From Zopfochytrium polystomum (Eukaryota; Chytridiomycota; Chytridiomycetes; Chytridiales; Chytridiaceae): a stretch of DNA of 64,000 nucleotides. The position numbers and the translations under genes were made by a program. Within the stretch, counting starts at the first letter, position 1. Every line of letters starts with the position of its first letter. Shown here in pieces: positions 1-10,366 of this stretch. Location of the stretch: NCBI GenBank assembly GCA_025765615.1, contig JAIVFJ010000155.1, positions 95,232 to 159,231 on the forward strand, written 5' to 3'. Below the pieces are notes generated by a model. It worked only from the letters and a program-made list of their open reading frames with translations. It was not told where the DNA came from and ran no database searches.

Positions 1-398
1 GAGCCTTTCCACTCGTCCCTTTTCACCTGCCCCAGCGGCGACGACGGCGACACCGCGGATCGTCGCCGTGCAGATTCCGCGAAGCGGACACTGGATCGGC
101 GGCGACCATTTGTGGGAGATGAGGGGGTGTTTGCCAGCCTCACGGCGGCGTGGCCGTTGCGTTGGGACGGCGACGGAGGCTCGCGACGCGTTGACAAGGA
201 CGATCGGCGGGTTGGTGGAACATGTGCGGGCGGCGATGGCGGCGGTGACGGCAGAACGGTGGTGGCACGGAAGTGGAGGGACTCTTCGCGCTCGTAGATG
301 AGTGGGAGGATGAGGATTTTGATCTGCTCCGGGGCGAGCTGGGCGGACTCGATGAGCATTGGAATCAGGAGACGATGGAGCAGGGCAGTGCAGCAGCC
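1..398 (-). CDS. Partial exon of an unrecognised protein, running off the left edge
   Basis: On the minus strand one frame stays open from an AG acceptor near 398 to the edge at 1, about 132 codons with the strong GC3 bias of neighbouring genes. The peptide begins with a Leu/Ile-rich helix-like part (LLHRLLIPMLIESAQLAPEQ) and turns into a Pro/Ser/Arg-rich basic stretch with Arg-Arg-Ser-Ser type motifs, as in a cytoplasmic regulatory tail. No family is recognised. The upstream exons (higher coordinates) could not be fixed, and the 3' end lies outside the window. The plus-strand ORF at 68-301 over the same bases looks like its shadow. Confidence 0.45.
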
Positions 399-1168
399 TT
401 CAGGTTCGTCACGGTGGGAAATTGCAAACCACGAAAATTCGGTGCTCAATTAATGAAAAATCAGACGTTGTCAGATAATGTAAGGTATTTTTGTCCTGTA
501 TGAGGCCAGAGGAATTCTTTGATGTCCCCATTGGGGCGCTTACCCAAGTCTGACCATGGACTCTGTGAAGCCACCGTACATTTTCTGAGTCAGCAGACGC
601 ACTTCTGGTCGGTTGAAGGCTGGAATGCCACCCAAGAATGATCAAGATGACGAGGCTTTCCGGAATGCCGTTGGCTTTCCATTTTAGAAGCGCTTAGACT
701 GCGTCGGGTCGGTTAGAGAAAACGGTGTAGCATTGGCCAGATGAAACTGGTGCTGCCTTGGCCGGATAATGCTTTCCTGATTATGGCAAGAAAAGCCCCC
801 CGTGGCGGGCCGCCCAAAATGAGGTCACTTGGTTCAAACTGAGTGCATTCGTCGAAGAAACCATGGGAAAGACTCTGCCAGTGGATTTGCAGTCTCTCTG
901 GCGAAACGCCGCGGAGACAACAATTCTTCCTGTCAGCCGGAGAACTGGCAGCAGCACTGCAGCGGAGGTAGTTGGTAGGCAAGACAGCCGTCTTGTTTGT
1001 TCCGCGACTGCTTTTTTTCCTGTTTGCGTGAATATGCACGTTTAGATCTGCTCGAACGCTGTTCAGCAGCACTCACCTTGAAGATTGACGATCCCTAGAT
1101 ACCGGACCTCGTCGAGCCCCGCAAACAAACCAACAAGACAAACTAAAAAGACCTCACGCTCAGCAAAG
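399..1168. other. Intergenic stretch, no gene supported
   Basis: Lower-GC sequence between the left-edge exon and the first secreted-peptide gene. Short ORFs on both strands have no codon bias and no recognisable motif. It may hold 5' exons of the minus-strand gene at 1-398, but no convincing splice chain was found. Confidence 0.4.
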
Positions 1169-1548
1169 ATGATGGCCAAAAAAATCACCCTTTTCTTCGC
1201 CGCTGCCCTCGTCGCGCTCGCTGCGACCTCCACCTCCCCCGCCCAAGCCAATCCCATCGGTTGCATTAACTGCATATTTGCTCGGTTCACTCTGTGTACC
1301 TTTCTTCGACAAATATGAACAGAAAAACAGACCTCTGCTGCCGCCAACTGAAGCCTAACGGACTTGGCTGCGAGTGGTTTTCGGCGGGTTCTGCCACAAA
1401 TGTATATATTTTTTTCTCTTTCCTTAACTTCGCGGACATATTCACTGATTCTGCCTTCCTCTATATCCAAAAGGAACTTGTTGCATTTCGAGCTGGTAAA
1501 GTCAGGCGTGACTTGGAGATCTTCGTTCTTCTTTGCTGTCCCGACTAG
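1169..1548 (+). CDS. Small secreted cysteine-rich peptide, copy 1 (possibly damaged)
   Basis: Exon 1 (1169-1259) starts with two ATGs and encodes a classic signal peptide: Met-Met-Ala-Lys-Lys, a Leu/Ala/Phe core, then Pro-Ala-Gln-Ala before the likely cleavage site. A phase-1 intron (1260-1330) ends in ACAG. Exon 2 encodes DLCC, then NGLGC and an aromatic pair. The same order (D-I/L-C-C, NGLGC, aromatic-aromatic-Ser) occurs in the gene at 2742 with an intron at the identical position, so the two are paralogues. Here the donor is weak (GTTGCA), and after the Ser the reading frame loses the CC-F-W ending of copy 2 and runs on to a stop at 1546-1548, which suggests a small indel. It may be a decaying copy or a diverged longer protein. 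No known family recognised. Confidence 0.5.
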
Positions 1549-2741
1549 TCTCCGGATTCTCATATATATCGATGTCTTGCCTTTCTTGCTTTCGTTTCAT
1601 TTTCTTCATTTGCTTCAATTTTTGACATTTTGCGAATAAGAATCCTTCCAAGAAAGAACATTCATTCGTCCGTTACAATCAGAGGCTCCGTTGAAGGAGC
1701 GTGTAATCAATGGTCGCACAAAGAACAACTGCGTTCACTCGTGGAGGCACTAACGGGCCAGAAATGCAGATAAGTGCGTCCCACCGCCTTCCTTTTGCTC
1801 AGCTGACCAAACCGATGGCACGCGATGACGGGTCTCATAATAGAGTAGGAATTCCCGGAAATTCCGCAATGTTTGCGGAGGCTCGCGGTCAGCTTTTTCT
1901 CTTTTCGACTCGGTCTCCATTCATTTTGGCTGCGACCATCGCTTCCTTTGAGTGAGTGTTCTTTAATGGCAGTTTGGTTTGAACAGGGCCGACGGTGGAA
2001 TAGATTGTCGCTGCAAAGCAGTAAAGCAGGAGTACTACTGTAGGAATAGACAATGCGGCCGAGTGTTAAAGGCGACAAACTCGAAAACCGTTACTCTCTG
2101 CAAGCGCAGGCCTACCGGATGACTGTTGCTGGCCAGCTCTTTATTCTCCGTCTTCACGCCCTATGAAGCGTACCTCTTCGCCCTCACTGCAACCTCCATC
2201 TCCTCTGCATGTTATACTTTCAGTCGGAGGGTACCATCGAGCCAAGAATCAATGGAGCCTCGGCTTGCATTTACCCTATCGCGTGACAAGGGGGGGATAA
2301 ATTCGTGCGGGCTTGGCTGTGCATTAAATTTTCCTTGGCCTGGTTGAAGCAGGACGTCTATCTGGCGAGTTCTCATTAGGCGGCAACCCGGCCGCGCTGT
2401 TTGGGGTCATGCGGGTCAGTGCGCAGCCGAGAAAGACAGCGCCTCTTGTTTTTATGTTACGAGCGAGACACCGCATGGGCGATGCGCCGTTCTTTGTTTC
2501 TCTCCGTGAACAAGTTGCCTGTCTGCCCTCTCGCCGCATGTCTCGCGTTCGCCACCAACGACGCTGTATCGTTGCTGTCTTATCCCGCATCAACCAGCCG
2601 ACACACACACACACACACACACAAAAAGAACACAATTCAAAAGAAAAAACTGGAAAAGGCCGAAACTGAGAGTGTACTTAAAGCAGTCGTTTTTTCTTCC
2701 GATTTCTTTTCATCCACAACAAGAAAAGCAAAACCCAAACA
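1549..2741. other. Intergenic region with a signal-peptide relic and a CA repeat
   Basis: No complete gene is visible. Bases 2171-2209 match the signal-peptide coding segment at 1205-1243 at about 30 of 39 positions, but the surrounding frame is broken, so this looks like a decayed third copy. A (CA)n tract lies at about 2601-2621. The last 60 bases before 2742 are A-rich, as expected of a 5' leader. Confidence 0.4.
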
Positions 2742-2986
2742 ATGTCCAAGAAGCTCAACTTCCTCGTCGCCGCACTGATGGTTGTCCTCACCGCGACAGC
2801 CACCACCACCCAGGCGAAACCGGCCGGTAGGTCAATTTTCTTTCTCCAAAGTAGAGGGGAGCACGCGCTCTCAAACGGCGTTGCTCATCATCTCGTCTTG
2901 CGCGAATCACAGACATTTGCTGCTGCGCGCCGAACGACAACGGCCTCGGTTGCAAATACTACTCGGTCAGGTGCTGCTTCTGGTGA
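2742..2986 (+). CDS. Small secreted six-cysteine peptide, copy 2
   Basis: Two exons (2742-2826 and 2913-2986) joined in phase 1 across a GTAGGT...CACAG intron give a 52-residue precursor. Residues 1 to about 25 are a signal peptide (MSKKLNFLVAALMVVLTA core, ending in Gln-Ala). The mature part is only about 27 residues and has the cysteine pattern CCC-x9-C-x6-CC followed by Phe-Trp and a TGA stop at 2984-2986. The intron position right after the signal peptide and the central NGLGC are shared with the gene at 1169. Such short disulfide-rich secreted peptides act outside the cell in many organisms, but no known family is recognised and no activity can be assigned. The stop overlaps a possible donor (GGTGAGT), so a longer spliced form cannot be excluded. 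Confidence 0.6.
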
Positions 2987-3392
2987 GTTTGTGATTTCGA
3001 CCTCGTGGCGCGCCGACCGCCTCCGTCTGTGCTCCTGGCGACAGTGCGGCGGCAGCTAGGGGTTTGGCGCGACCCTCTGAATCCCTCCGTTGGGCAGACA
3101 CGCATGTTCGGAATGGCGGAAACCCCGTTTCAGGAGGATGCAATGATTGTTGGCGTGGATCCAATCTTTTGTGAAAGACTTGCTTTTTGTTTCCTCATTG
3201 TTTCTCAAACATTGTGTTCCGTTTTTCAATCACCAATTCCTTTGGCTCAAAGAGTCGTTGAAACAAGACTGCGCCAAAGCGCCAAAGCATTCTTTCGTGT
3301 GGAAATCGTATTGGGTGATTTTCGGGATTCCCCAGCTGGTAATCAAGAGGCAAATTACAGTATATAAACACATTTCCACGATTTTAAAGAAG
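2987..3392. other. Intergenic, nothing seen
   Basis: The stretch between the secreted-peptide stop and tRNA-Glu has overlapping short ORFs without coding bias. It may be the 3' UTR of the peptide gene. Confidence 0.4.
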
Positions 3393-3464
3393 TCCTCGGT
3401 CGTCTAATGGTTAAGATTCCACCCTCTCACGGTGGCGATCGGGGTTCGATTCCCCGCCGGGGAG
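3393..3464 (+). tRNA. tRNA-Glu (anticodon CTC), no intron
   Basis: The acceptor stem TCCTCGG pairs with CCGGGGA (one T-G pair). The anticodon stem CCACC/GGTGG encloses the loop CTCTCAC, giving anticodon CTC at 3426-3428. The T arm is GGGGTTCGATTCCCC. The D arm (GTCTAATGGTTAAGAT) is typical of eukaryotic tRNA-Glu. All arms fold canonically. The gene lies about 125 bp upstream of a foldback repeat; mobile elements often insert near tRNA genes. Confidence 0.95.
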
Positions 3465-3589
3465 TTGCCAGTACTGCGACATGAGCTTCAGCTAACTTGT
3501 TCCAATTTGACTATGATCCCATCTTGTAAATAGGGGAATTTTTTTCAGCCCTCTGGCTGATCATCCCTGTCCTCGAAATCTCCTAGTAT

Positions 3590-3769
3590 TACTGTGAATT
3601 TCATATACCTTGAGTTTTTGAGGCAGCAAAAAAAAGTTTGGTGGAGGGCTAAAAAAAACTTTTGACTGTTGGAGCAGACCACCTCAAAATTGGGTCGAAA
3701 AACTTTTTTTTGTGTCCCCCAAAACTTTTTTTCGGCCCCAAAATCTCAAGGAATATGAAATTCACTGTA
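3590..3769. repeat. Imperfect foldback (MITE-like) element with arms of about 75 bp
   Basis: The left arm begins at 3590 with TACTGTGAATTTCATATACC and continues through CTTGAG, an A-run, GTTTGG and another A-run. The reverse complement of the right arm, ending at 3769, begins TACAGTGAATTTCATATTCC and continues with the same order of blocks. Only about 30 bases separate the arms. There is no ORF, and no clear target-site duplication was found. It lies between tRNA-Glu and the 3' end of the DHA2 transporter gene. Confidence 0.75.
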
Positions 3770-3843
3770 AATGGCGGGCGAAAAACCGTTTACGTCGTCG
3801 GACACCGAGGCACTTTTCCTTCACATTATTGAACCCCATCTCG

Positions 3844-5968
3844 TCACATCGTAGAAACGTCGGGCACCCCTGCTCGCCGCTCTCTCAGAGCCACGACCGC
3901 CCCAACTCCGACCACGCTGAAGCCAATCAGCGTTCTAACTCCTGCAGCAAATGCTCCGGTGAACGCCGCCACGAGCTCCTCCAGTGCCTTATCTGCACCG
4001 CCAGGCACCCGTGGCGCCACCGCAGCGTCCGTCAGCGCGGCGCGGAGGGCGACTGCTTGGGTCGGGTCCGTCACCAGGAGGGACAGGGGCGGCACGGATA
4101 GGGCGTATTGAAGTGTTGGCGACGATGTGCGGATCGCAAGGGCGAGGACGTTGTTGATGGTTGTTCCGGCGACCGCGACGCCTATGGCGCTTCAGCGGCG
4201 TCAAAGGGATAGCGCGCGAGCAAAAAAGTGTCAACGCAATATTCTCGCGTCACAGCAAGCCGGTGAGTGCAACAAAAAATGGTACCAACTCACCCCCCGA
4301 GCGAAATGAAAAACTGCGACAGCGCCAGCGCGACGTCGGCATCCTCACCCTCGACGTAGTGCTGCACCGCAAGCAGACGCAGCTGCGCCCCGAGGCCGTT
4401 AGCAAGGCCTGAAAACAGCAGAATGAAAATGCGGAAGGCGAGAGACGAGCTGACTGTGAAAAAGCTGATGCCGGTCGTAAAGCCGACCGCGAGGATTGCA
4501 CCGACGTATAACATGGAGAGAAAGCGACCGGTGGCTTTGAGAACATAGGACGAGCCCACGGTCCCGACGACTGTGCCGACGAGGTACGGGGTGGACTGCA
4601 CGCCGGCGAGCGTGGCAGAGTACCCAAAGTTGACCTGAAAGAAGAGGCTGAACCGTTTTGAGGGTGAGGTAAATGTCGGTGAATCGATCAGATGGAGGAA
4701 CATCCAATCGTGCGCTTACGAAAGGTAGGTCAGGGTGCCGTAATACACGGCGCCAACCGCCGTAGCAAGCGCAAACAGTGCCGAAACGTTTCGGTTCAAG
4801 AACAAGGCCGGCGGCGCCATGGGCGCAGAGGCAATGGTCGCCTCGTACCATACGAACAAGGCTGTCGCCAGCGGCACAATCGCCAAAAGCACGATCGTTT
4901 GCGTCGAGTTCCACGCCCAGGACGACCCAGCGAGCTGCAGAGGCGTGAGGAGGGCCAGGATCGCGACGAAGGCGAGGAGTGCGCCGGCGAGATCGACTTG
5001 CCGCAGATTTGCGAGGAGGGTTGGACCAAGTCGGCGATCGCTGCTGACGCATTCTGAACGTATTGCGAGCATGAGAACGCCGAGTGGGGGTAGCCCCGCG
5101 GGGAGGTTGATGTAGAAGCACCATCGCCATAGTCCCTGGTCTGAAAATGCACCGCCCACGAGCGGACCGAGAACGGCGGAAAGGCCCCAGACGCCGCTCG
5201 CAGCTCCAAGGTAGATGCCTGTTCAAAACATCCCTTAATATACTGATGCCTGGGAAATTCAACGATCGTACCCTGAAACGAAGGAGTGACGATGTCTGTC
5301 AGGATAATAATCACCACCGACAGGATGCACCCAGCACCTATCAAGAAGCGTGAGCTAAATGAAACACCGTCAGCCAGTCAGCCGGACCATCACTCACCCA
5401 GCCCCGCTACGGCCCTTCCCACGATCAGCACCTCCATCGACGGCGCCGCCCCGCAGAGCGCGGATCCGCCAAGGAACAACACTCCAGCGAGCACGACTGT
5501 CGCCCTCCTTCCCGCCGTCACGCTCAGCTTGCCCGCGAGAGCGTTCGCAACGGTCGACGTCACGAGGAACACGGAGCCCAGCCACGGCGCAAGGTCCTCG
5601 CGTCCCAGATCCTGGACGATCGCGCCGAGGGCGGCGGCGACGATCGTAGCGTCGAGGGCGGCGAGGAAGATGACGAGTGTCAGGGAAGCGTAGGTGGTCC
5701 AGAAGAGGAAAGGGGAGAGGGGGATGCGTGGGAGCTCGACGGGCGAAGGCGGTGCGGCGGCGGAAGCGGAAGCGGAAGCGTCTTGTTTGACGGGAGGTGT
5801 CGCAGGTTCCAGCAGCTTGGAAGCAGGGTCTTCAGCATCTGGCGCATCTTGCGCCGTTCGGTGGGCAGCGGCCTTATCGGCAACGAGGAACGGGTTGAAG
5901 TCACCCTTCTCCTTGTCTTTCTGGTGGTGGGCATTGGCAGTGGTGCTGCTGCTGCTGCTGGTGCTCAT
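3844..5968 (-). CDS. DHA2-type MFS drug:H+ antiporter 1
   Basis: Five exons on the minus strand (5968-5398, 5337-5272, 5218-4720, 4647-4294, 4189-3844) join in frame to 611 residues. After a Ser/Ala-rich cytoplasmic N-terminus of about 90 residues comes TM1 with the DHA2 signature LAALDATIVAAAL, then loop 2-3 with the sugar/drug-porter type GRR, motif C-like LGPLVGGAFSD, and [13 protein letters not shown], a hallmark of fungal 14-TM exporters. The last exon holds GAIGVAVAGTTINN. It should be a plasma- or vacuolar-membrane exporter of toxic compounds, siderophores or similar solutes; the substrate cannot be read from sequence. The second homologue at 12622 has matching intron positions, including a 66-nt exon of equal size. 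The stop is TGA at 3846-3844. Confidence 0.85.
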
Positions 5969-6127
5969 GAGGCGAACGAATGATGGGCCACGATTTGTGT
6001 CTTCTCCATCTGGATCCCACCCAACACGAGACCACTGGTTTCAGCCCCAACCCGCACCGCACGCAGCAGTGTCCGAATGGACGGACCGAGCCAACGCGAC
6101 ATCGGGGGCCGGGGCTGCTGCCAGCAC

Positions 6128-6157
6128 ACAGCAGAGCAGCAGCAGCAGCAGCAGCAG
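6128..6157. repeat. (CAG)n trinucleotide run upstream of transporter 1
   Basis: About eight GCA/CAG units lie about 160 bp upstream of the transporter 1 start. Between 5969 and 6403 nothing else is recognised, so this stretch is probably promoter and 5' leader. Confidence 0.6.
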
Positions 6158-6403
6158 GCGGTATGTGTCCGTGCTCATATCAGTCAGTCACTCCCTGCAT
6201 ACCGGCCAATATCGGCCCAATTTCAATCGACTCTCAGACCGCAAACAGTGCCGATGATCCCCAAAGCCGCCGCGCCTCACGCGGCATCGTGCACGGCAAT
6301 TTCTTCCTGTAGCACGTTTGGACAAGTCGTCTTTTGGTTGGCTTGTGTTTCATTCTGGAAAAAACTTATATTGATAGAATGATTTTACAGATTACTGATG
6401 ATT

Positions 6404-8289
6404 CTATAATAATGTATGCCTAGATATTGTAGAATGAATGTCTGAGGTTATAAAAGTTTCAGCGCCTGGCTTGATCCTCCGTTGCAGGTCCTTCAAATCG
6501 TTCCAGTCAGTTGCTGTGTGGAGGAGATGGTGACAAAAAAAATTACTCAACTGTTGGAAAAACGCAGTCCCAGAAAGTCGCGGCGAAGTGCCTGGCAAGT
6601 CCAAGCACTTGCCACTATTCAGGTTGATCAAACCAGCGGTCGAGCTAAGGACCCACTGCTGGTTCAGCCCAGCGGTACAATTCCACAACTGAAAGGTCCG
6701 AAGTTCGCCGCATGGTGAGTTTCGTAACTCCTCAACATCAGCCCAGACTTCGACTCACCCCGGCTTTGGCACCGCTGAGAACGCTGTTGGAAAAGACGTC
6801 CACGCAAGCCGAACCGCCAGCGCTTTGAAGCGTAAAGTACGATCCGACCTGCTTCAGCGTCCATTTCTGGGTGCTGCTGCCTGTGCACTTGTTTGCCATG
6901 AGCATACCACCAAGGCCGTTGGCAGAGTCGACGCAAAGACCGTCGGTGGTTTGAACAGTCCCGACAAAGCCGTAAGGCTGTTTGACTGAGCCCGCAACGG
7001 GACCGACCGGGCTGATGGCTTGGTTCCGGCCACCGTTGCATTTCCTGCGGTTTGGAGCCAGACACTATCAGAAACTGAACAATGGATTGAAACCGAATAC
7101 TACCATTGACCGACTGCCGTTCCCGACGGATGCACGATACCCGCAACGGGGAGCTCCACGCAGAGACCGCTGTGGTACGCAACGAAGGAGCCTTTGTCGT
7201 TCTGCATGAACTGCTGGTTCGGGTTTCCGGTACAAGACCAAATCTAGATTTTTCGCGGTGATGATGAGTGCGTCGCTCACTGCAAGAAATTCAAGTACTT
7301 GCCCCGATCGCCGAACCGTTCTGCTTGCTCATACCAAACACATCCATGCACAGATTCGTTCCCGTCACCTGTGCGATAAACCCAGCCCCCTTTGGCTTAA
7401 GCGTCCACGACTGCGACACGGTTCCCTTGTTGCACGTGTTCGCCTTCAGCGTGCCGCCCAGCCCCGCCGCCGAATCAAGGCAGAGCTGCTCAGCCGTCCT
7501 GAGCTGCCCAACGAAATTGCTTCCGGCTGTCACTGGCTGCGGCCAGGCGAAACCGGACTCTTTCGTGCAGTCGATGGGGAAGGGCGTGTCGCTGCTGGTT
7601 GCGGTGCCAAAGTCTTGCGTCCAAAAGCCGTTCATGAATCCGGAGCCGAGGAGCTTTGCTCGCGTATCGCGAAGGTTTTGCTCATGTTCTGGTGAGGCGA
7701 TCCATGCCTAAATTTTCATGCGAGTGGCAAGTTGAGGATGGCTCTTCAAAGTAAGATCACTTCTTACGCACGTCCATGATGATTGACTCATTGTAGCACC
7801 ACATAGCAACATCTGGCGAGAAAAGAAACCTGCTGATCAGCGAGTCAATTTGGGATCCTCCACGCTTTACGGTACTTTCTGCCAAGAACGACCAGAACGG
7901 AAAGTATGACGCGACGCGGGTTCCCCAGAACGTGCCGTCCGTCGAGTCGTGCATCATCACATTCTTCGCAGACATATCCTCAGAGTGCGCTTGTGCTGCT
8001 GCAACTAGTCTTCTGTCGAGCTTAACGTCGATGTCACAATCGTTTCCACGCGGAGTATGATTACTGCAGGACACGTACCGTAAGCGGCGGAGATCCAACA
8101 GACTGTCTATACTTGTTGACCTGCGATCGATCTAGGCTCAGCATGCTATTAATTTAAGTATGGCACTTTTACCTGCACCAGCATGGAGCACGGCGTTGTC
8201 ACCAATTGTGCTGACACCAAATTGGGAGCAAAGATCGTGGACCATAACGCGGCGAGGAGACTTGATCGTAGGCGCGCAATAAGGAGCAT
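6404..8289 (-). CDS. Secreted CAP (SCP/PR-1) domain protein with ricin-type beta-trefoil lectin domains
   Basis: Seven exons on the minus strand (8289-8173, 8120-8079, 8020-7772, 7707-7303, 7243-7104, 7044-6759, 6688-6404) keep frame, about 507 residues. Residues 1-26 form a signal peptide ending Ser-Ala-Gln. The CAP domain starts VNKYRQSVGSPPLT, continues LVAAAQAHSEDMSAKNVMMH (conserved His) and DAWIASPEHEQNL, and ends GFWTQDFG, close to the family consensus. Ricin-B repeats follow, with LCLDSAAGLGGTL, WSCTGNPNQQF, LCVDSANGLGG, QKWTL and LWNCTAGLNQQW. Secretion, sterol/lipid or matrix binding by CAP and carbohydrate binding by the trefoils are family expectations. The fourth intron (7244-7302) is GC-AG with a GCAAGT donor; only that choice keeps the lectin frame. 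The last exon may instead splice and stop near 6507, so the C-terminus is uncertain. Confidence 0.8.
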
Positions 8290-8633
8290 GGTGATCCTGG
8301 CGTGTGAGGCCGTTTCGCGGTCCCGTCCTTTGAGAGTATGCTGTAGTCGCCTTACAGTTTCGTGAAGGGAGGATCGTTGAGGTTGTCACGCTCTTAGTAG
8401 TTTGTCAAGAATTTAACCGACATAGAGGTCAGCGAAGTAATGCGGGGTGAAGACTAGCCCTGGGATGTCCAAATACGCATTCCGTCGTGGCATGAGGCGT
8501 CCACAACGAGTCGTCGTCGCCAAACTAATCAGTGGTTGGGGTTTCAGGCATGTGTGACCTAACAAGGAAGATAAGATAGACATTTTCGACCTCCGAAAAC
8601 GCGCCACCAACCGTCCGTCGTCCACTCTTCGTG
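8290..8633. promoter_or_regulatory. Divergent intergenic region between the CAP-lectin and deaminase genes
   Basis: These 344 bp separate start codons reading left (8289) and right (8634), so promoters of both genes should lie here. No clear TATA box or repeated motif was seen. Confidence 0.4.
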
Positions 8634-10366
8634 ATGCACCCGATCCTCGCCACCGACGACGCGCACCACCTGATCCAATGCAACTCGTCCAAGCGCATCC
8701 GAAGATCTGACCTCTTCATGCTCTTCGCGCTCTGGATGGAGCGCTACCCGCGTACCCCCTCCCTCTCCCTGTCCCTTCCAAACCCGCTGAAAAGATCGCG
8801 CTCCGATTTGGATCTCCTCGATGACGGGCACCATCGGCCGTCGTTCGCTCTCCCGACCGGCGCCGTCCTCGTCGACGCGCGCGACCGCGTCGTCGCGCTC
8901 GAGCACACGGGCGAGGCCCACGCCGTCGTTCGGTCCATCCTCTCTGCCCCATGCGAGGTGCAGGGCTGCGATATCTATGTGTCGCGGTTCCCGTGCAGCC
9001 TGTGTGTCAAGCTCATTGTCCAGGCAGGGATCCGCAAGATCTACTACTTCCCCGCCGCACAGTGGGAGATGGCGGTGCCCCCCGAGGTCGCGGCAGCATC
9101 GATTGACAGGGATCCCGGGTGGGCGGGGAGGGAGGCCGAGAGGGCTGAGAAGAACAGAAAGTCGGTGCTGAGACTGATTATGAACAATCCGATAGGTACT
9201 TTGACCGAACGTTGATGAACGTGTGCTTGGTCTAAAGAAGGTTGACCTTCTTTTTAGCAATGACGCTCTTCATCCCGCAATGGGATCACGGCGACATTCC
9301 CGAGTCCGATCTCCCAGACGGCGACGACATGGACGACAACCCATTCGACGCATCCCTCTCATCCCTTCAAGCTCCGCCTTCGGATTCTCTGCACGCCAAC
9401 GGTAGCCATAATCACCTAACCGCCTCGAAATCGCCAGTTCTCGTCGCCTCTGCAACGGTCTCTGACAGCCCGGAAACCGTCGCAACCTTTACGCCGCACA
9501 TCCAATGGCCCCTCGACGAATCCGTTGGCAAGGCGCCCGGCATCGCGAGCCGCTGGGACACGATCAAGCTCAAGTTCCGCCGCACCTGTGTCGCCATATC
9601 GCTCCTCGACCTGCGGTACCAGGTCCGCGTGGTGCGAAGCAGTGGTAAAGGGGTCTGGAGCAGCCCCGTAAGAGCCAGGATTGAGGTCGACGACGGGACG
9701 GGCGGGAGGACGTCGGACGTGGAGGAGGACGAAGAGATTCCAAAGTGGGCAAGGCACGGGATGGTGCTGGCGCACATTGCGGCACGGAGGACAGACGACC
9801 CGAAGCTGGGGGTCGGGTCGGTTCTTGTGGATCAGGGGAGATACATTTCAATTGGATGGAACGGGTATCCGAAAAAGTGTAAGCGGGAGTTATCGTTCTT
9901 GCTGGAACCCAGCTGAATAACTTTTTGTTCCAATGTCGACAGCCCAACATCTCGACTACCCGCAAGCTGGTGCGGACGACTCTGTGGAGGACGAGGAGCT
10001 AAAGTATGACTACATCCTTCATAGCGGTGAGAAGCAGGTGGACTACAGTGCAGGTCACATTACTAACACTCACTCTATCAGAGCAAAACGCTCTACTCTG
10101 GAGAAACCCGACAGGCGTCAGGCTGGACCGCGGCTGGCTGATTTCGACGAAAATGCCTTGTGGTATGCTTAACACTGATGACCGTCGTCCATCACTTACT
10201 CTTCGATCCAGATGAGTGCTCTCCGATGGTGTTTGATTTCGGCTTCACCCGGGTCATCACGATTCCTCAGATTCCCAAAAGCCTAGACGACCCAGCACGT
10301 TTGAGGGGGCTGACTTACGAAAAAATTTCAAGTCTGATGGAGCGAGTATTTGTGTTTGATCTGTAA
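8634..10366 (+). CDS. CDADC1-like protein with two cytidine/dCMP deaminase domains
   Basis: Five exons (8634-9195, 9258-9878, 9943-10026, 10082-10162, 10212-10366) join in frame to 500 residues. The N-terminal half starts RRSDLFMLFALWMERYP and has a zinc-site pattern with H96 and PCSLC (C121, C124), but the catalytic HxE is HAV, so the glutamate is missing. The C-terminal domain has YDYILHSEQNAL (His421-Ser-Glu423) and MPCDEC (C449, C452), a complete zinc-dependent deaminase site. Domain order and spacing match CDADC1. The likely role is deamination of a free cytidine nucleotide by the C-terminal domain, with the N-terminal one structural; this is inferred from the family. ATG 8634 is the first in-frame start. 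Confidence 0.88.

Noticed and set aside
4399..5262. Minus ORF of 287 codons overlapping transporter 1
   Set aside because: Different frame from the spliced transporter, Arg/Pro-rich shadow translation without TM segments.
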